Shown piece after piece: positions 5,907 to 8,498 of a stretch of DNA of 8,498 nucleotides (the first letter of the stretch is position 1; each line of letters begins with the position of its first letter). The notes under the pieces are model-generated. The model made no database searches. It saw only the letters and a list, made by a program, of their open reading frames with translations, and was not told the origin of the DNA. Source of the stretch: an uncultured Actinomycetes bacterium (GTDB lineage: Bacteria > Actinomycetota > Acidimicrobiia > Acidimicrobiales > Acidimicrobilacustridaceae); the NCBI GenBank assembly GCA_945957335.1, contig CAMFLJ010000151.1, forward strand, positions 1-8,498, read 5' to 3'. A program made the position numbers and the translations under genes.

Positions 5907-6605
5907 TCAGGTCGGGGCGACGAGGGCGGAGTGGAGGAAGGCCAGCAGCTCGCGGCGGCGGGCGACGGTGGAGCGCAGGGTGGGCTCGATGCCCACGGCG
6001 CGCAGCACCTCGACCTCGGTGGCCACGCCGAGCACCGTGGAGTAGGCCGACACCAGCACGAGGGCCGGGTCGCTGCGGCGCATGCGCCCGGCGTCCATCT
6101 CGTCACCGAGGAACCGCTGGGCCCGGGCCACGAGCGGCTCGAGGTTCTGGGCCACCCGGGTGCTGGCCGGGGCGCCGAGGCGGCTGACCTCACGGACGAG
6201 GCCGAGCAGCTCGGGCCGGCGCAGGGCGAGGCGGAACACCGAGCGCACCAGGGCGTCGATGCGGTCCCAGCCCGGGCCGGCGCCCGAGAGCGCGGCGTCG
6301 AAGGTGGCGGTGAGGTCGATCGAGGCCCGGTCGATCACCGCGTCGAGCAGCTCGGCCTTCGACGGGTGGTGGTAGAGGATCGTCTGCTTGGTGATGCCCA
6401 GCTCGCCGGCGAGGTGGTCGAGCGAGGTGGCCTCGAAGCCCTTGGTGCCGAACGACTGCAGGGCCGCGGCGAGGATGCGCTCGTCGGTCTCGCGCGCCTT
6501 GGCCGCCCGCACGCCGCCACCGCGCCGGGGCGGTGCAGCGCGCCCGGTGGCCCCGTCGGGAGTACGGTCCTGCACCGAGGCGCGAGGGGCGGCTTCGGGG
6601 GTCAC
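5907..6605 (-). CDS. TetR/AcrR family transcriptional regulator
   Basis: A 232-residue one-component repressor. The TetR_N DNA-binding domain spans about residues 40-90: TDERILAAALQSFGTKGFEATSL, then LAGELGITKQTILYHHPSKAELLDAV with the classic recognition helix and the Tyr-His pair. The rest is a helical ligand and dimer domain without a nameable ligand. The first 35 or so residues are Pro/Arg/Gly-rich and probably disordered. GTG 6605 is chosen because TAGCAT on the minus strand (6618-6613) lies 7 nt upstream, giving a leaderless start. An in-frame GTG at 6512 would remove the disordered extension and remains possible; the longer frame to 6668 would run through the operator and is unlikely. 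It diverges from the acyl-CoA reductase-like gene with a 47-bp gap, so that gene and tetR itself are its likely targets. Confidence 0.92.
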   Translation of the reverse strand: MTPEAAPRASVQDRTPDGATGRAAPPRRGGGVRAAKARETDERILAAALQSFGTKGFEATSLDHLAGELGITKQTILYHHPSKAELLDAVIDRASIDLTATFDAALSGAGPGWDRIDALVRSVFRLALRRPELLGLVREVSRLGAPASTRVAQNLEPLVARAQRFLGDEMDAGRMRRSDPALVLVSAYSTVLGVATEVEVLRAVGIEPTLRSTVARRRELLAFLHSALVAPT

Positions 6606-6652
6606 GTGGGCGATGCTAGACGCTTCACTTACCAAGTGGTAGACAATCCGCC
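6606..6652. promoter_or_regulatory. tetR/reductase divergent promoter with candidate TetR operator (6626-6641)
   Basis: CACTTACCAAGTGGTA (6626-6641) contains two overlapping perfect dyads: CACTT-ACC-AAGTG (6626-6638) and TACCA-AG-TGGTA (6630-6641). The second has the size and form of many TetR-family half-site pairs. On the minus strand TAGCAT (6618-6613) is the tetR -10-like box, and the dyads cover its -35 area. On the plus strand GACAAT (6642-6647) is a possible -10 for the reductase gene, directly next to the dyad and 5 nt before the GTG at 6653. A bound dimer would block both promoters. Confidence 0.6.
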
Positions 6653-8498
6653 GTGATCCGTGAGGCACTGGCCGGCAAGCGGCTGTTCATCACCGGCACC
6701 ACCGGCTTCCTCGGCACCAACCTGCTCGAGCGGCTCCTGCGATCGGTGCCCGACTGCGAGATCGTGCTGCTCGTCCGGCCGGGCAAGCGCTCGACCGTCG
6801 ACCAGCGCGTGAAGCGCGAGATCCTCAAGAACGACGCCTTCGACCGCCTCCGCGCCGACCTCGGCAAGGACGGCTTCGAGGAGATGGTCGAGCGCCGCCT
6901 GTCGGCCGTGGCCGGCGACGTCGGCCGCGACGGCCTGGGCCTCGACGAGAAGGGCCGGGCCGTGCTCGCCTCGTGCGACACGGTCATCCACTCGGCGGCC
7001 ACCGTCAGCTTCGACTCGCCCCTCGACTCGGCGGTCGAGGTCAACCTGATGGGCCCGACCCGCATCGCCGACGTGCTCAACGACATGGGCGTCACCCCCC
7101 ACCTCGTGGCCGTCTCCACCTGCTACGTCGCCGGCAACCGCCGCGGCTCGGCCCCCGAGCAGCTCGTCGACGAGAGCCCCTTCTTCGTCGACGTCGACTG
7201 GCGCCACGAGGTCGAGGGCGCCCGCCGGGCCCGCCGCGACGCCGAGGCCCAGAGCCGCACCCCCGAGATGCTCGCCGGGTTCCGCGAGAAGGCCCGCAAG
7301 GAGCTCGGCGCCGCCGGCGGCCCGCTGCTCTCGGAGAAGACCGAGTCGCTGCGGGGCAAGTGGGTGGCCGACCGCATGGTCGAGGCCGGCCGCGCCCGCG
7401 CCGCCTCGCTCGGCTGGCCCGACGCCTACGCCTACACCAAGGCCCTCGGCGAGCGGGCGCTCGCCGACAACCGCGGCGCCGTGCCCGTCAGCATCGTGCG
7501 CCCCTCGATCATCGAGACCGCCCTGGCCGAGCCCCGACCGGGCTGGATCCGCGGCTTCCGCATGGCCGACCCGGTGATCATCAGCTACGCCCGCGGCATC
7601 CTCAAGGAGTTCCCGGGCGTGCCCGAGGGCATCGTCGACGTCATCCCCGTCGACCTCGTGAGCGCCGCCATCATCGCCGTGGCCGCCAAGGGCCCCGAGC
7701 CCGACATCGAGGTCGTGCAGGTGGCCTCGGGCTCGCAGAACCCGCTGCGCTACCGCCGCCTCGTCGACCTCGTCTCCGACTGGTTCGCCGAGCACCCGCT
7801 CTACGACGCCAAGGGCCAGCCCATCGTGGTGGCCAAGTGGTCGTTCCCCGGCCGCGGCCGGGTGCAGGGCCAGCTGCTGCGGGCCCAGAGCCTGCTCAAC
7901 CGGGCCGAGGGCGTGCTCGGCTCGCTCCCCCTCCGGGGCAAGCAGGCCGAGTGGAGCGCCGGGCTCGAGGAGAAGCGCGAGGAGATCGACCAGGCCCTCG
8001 GCTACGTCGAGCTCTACGGCGCCTACGCCGAGTGCGAGGCGGTCTACGGCCTCGACCGGCTGCTCGCCCTCTGGGACGCGCAGACCCCCGACGACCAGCG
8101 CGACTTCTGCTTCGACCCCCGCGTCGTCGAGTGGGACAGCTTCACCACCGACATCTTCCTGCCGTCGGTCGTGCAGCAGTCGCGCGTGCGCACCACACCG
8201 GGCGGGCGCACCGGGCCCACCCGCGAGGAGCGCCTCCGCAAGCAGGTCCTCGACCCGCAGCGCCAGCTCGCCGCCTTCGACCTCGAGAACACGCTGATCG
8301 CCTCGAACGTGGTGGCGAGCTACGCGTTCCTCGCAACCCGCCGCCTGCCCCCCGACCAGCGTCTGCGCTTCATCGCCCAGACCCTCGTCGAGGGCCCCTC
8401 GCTGCTCGCGCTCGACCGCAAGGACCGCAGCGACTTCCTGCGGATGTTCTACCGGCGCTACGACGGCGCCCCGGTCGACCAGATCGCCGAGGACTCGG
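6653..8498 (+). CDS. Fatty acyl-CoA reductase-like SDR protein fused to a HAD-like domain (partial, runs off the right edge)
   Basis: 615 codons are visible and the frame is still open at the edge. The N-terminus is an extended SDR/male-sterility NAD(P)-binding domain: ITGTTGFLGTNLLE (13-26), VIHSAATVSFD (111-121), VSTCYVAGN (154-162) and the catalytic pair Tyr259-xxx-Lys263 in DAYAYTKALGE. A charged helical insert, about 185-250, precedes the YxxxK motif. A sterile-type C-terminal region follows (about 450-510: YVELYGAYAECEAVYGLDRL, then FDPRVVEWDSF). Known relatives reduce acyl-CoA or acyl-ACP to aldehyde or alcohol for waxes and ether lipids. From about 538 a HAD-like domain begins at AAFDLENTLIASNVV, where Asp543 is the expected nucleophile, Glu545 replaces the usual second Asp, and Thr547 is kept. 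Whether a PlsC-type acyltransferase follows cannot be seen. GTG 6653 is the only usable start: an in-frame TAG lies at 6617 and no other start codon lies between. Substrate is inferred from family only. Confidence 0.88.
   Translation, partial: MIREALAGKRLFITGTTGFLGTNLLERLLRSVPDCEIVLLVRPGKRSTVDQRVKREILKNDAFDRLRADLGKDGFEEMVERRLSAVAGDVGRDGLGLDEKGRAVLASCDTVIHSAATVSFDSPLDSAVEVNLMGPTRIADVLNDMGVTPHLVAVSTCYVAGNRRGSAPEQLVDESPFFVDVDWRHEVEGARRARRDAEAQSRTPEMLAGFREKARKELGAAGGPLLSEKTESLRGKWVADRMVEAGRARAASLGWPDAYAYTKALGERALADNRGAVPVSIVRPSIIETALAEPRPGWIRGFRMADPVIISYARGILKEFPGVPEGIVDVIPVDLVSAAIIAVAAKGPEPDIEVVQVASGSQNPLRYRRLVDLVSDWFAEHPLYDAKGQPIVVAKWSFPGRGRVQGQLLRAQSLLNRAEGVLGSLPLRGKQAEWSAGLEEKREEIDQALGYVELYGAYAECEAVYGLDRLLALWDAQTPDDQRDFCFDPRVVEWDSFTTDIFLPSVVQQSRVRTTPGGRTGPTREERLRKQVLDPQRQLAAFDLENTLIASNVVASYAFLATRRLPPDQRLRFIAQTLVEGPSLLALDRKDRSDFLRMFYRRYDGAPVDQIAEDS

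Noticed and set aside
6629..7795. 388-codon minus-strand open frame opposite the acyl-CoA reductase-like gene
   Set aside because: Repetitive Gly/Ala/Val/Asp/His peptide typical of antisense shadow; the plus strand carries clear SDR motifs.

Overview
The window is very GC-rich DNA in which third codon positions are almost all G or C. Gene starts mostly lack Shine-Dalgarno sites, and several have a TANNNT box only 7-9 nt upstream of an ATG or GTG. This fits a high-GC actinomycete. The reductase-HAD fusion and the general gene style make me lean to the Acidimicrobiia/Iamia side, but that is an impression, not a proof. I see no insertion sequence, tRNA, rRNA, CRISPR array or phage gene; this looks like ordinary chromosome.

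Layout. Positions 1-278 hold no convincing gene, but contain a DosR-like inverted repeat next to a possible promoter, plus nested complementary arms. A PaaY-type hexapeptide-repeat protein (gamma-carbonic anhydrase fold) follows on the minus strand (279-893). It diverges from an MFS exporter (1070-2428), with a short perfect palindrome between them. The exporter runs tail to tail, one base apart, into murF (minus, 2430-3746). murF diverges over 70 bp from ddl (plus, 3817-4965). These two enzymes act in succession: Ddl makes D-Ala-D-Ala and MurF adds it to the UDP-MurNAc-tripeptide. A SMP-30/gluconolactonase-family hydrolase (4987-5850) lies 21 bp after ddl. A strong two-tier hairpin (5860-5902) separates it from a convergent TetR-family regulator (5907-6605). 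The regulator diverges from a large gene (6653 to beyond the window edge) that encodes a fatty acyl-CoA reductase-like SDR protein with a sterile-type C-terminal region, followed by the start of a HAD-like domain.

How the genes relate. Two divergent pairs look functionally meaningful. murF/ddl is a peptidoglycan-precursor pair with a symmetric inverted repeat between the two promoters. tetR/reductase has a dyad-symmetric candidate operator overlapping both promoters, which suggests autoregulation and control of acyl-CoA (or acyl-thioester) reduction by the TetR protein. The PaaY, MFS and SMP-30 genes have no obvious pathway link to these neighbours. The best candidates for something less described are the reductase-HAD fusion with a Glu in the HAD nucleophile motif, its operator, and the possible regulated small RNA at the left edge.
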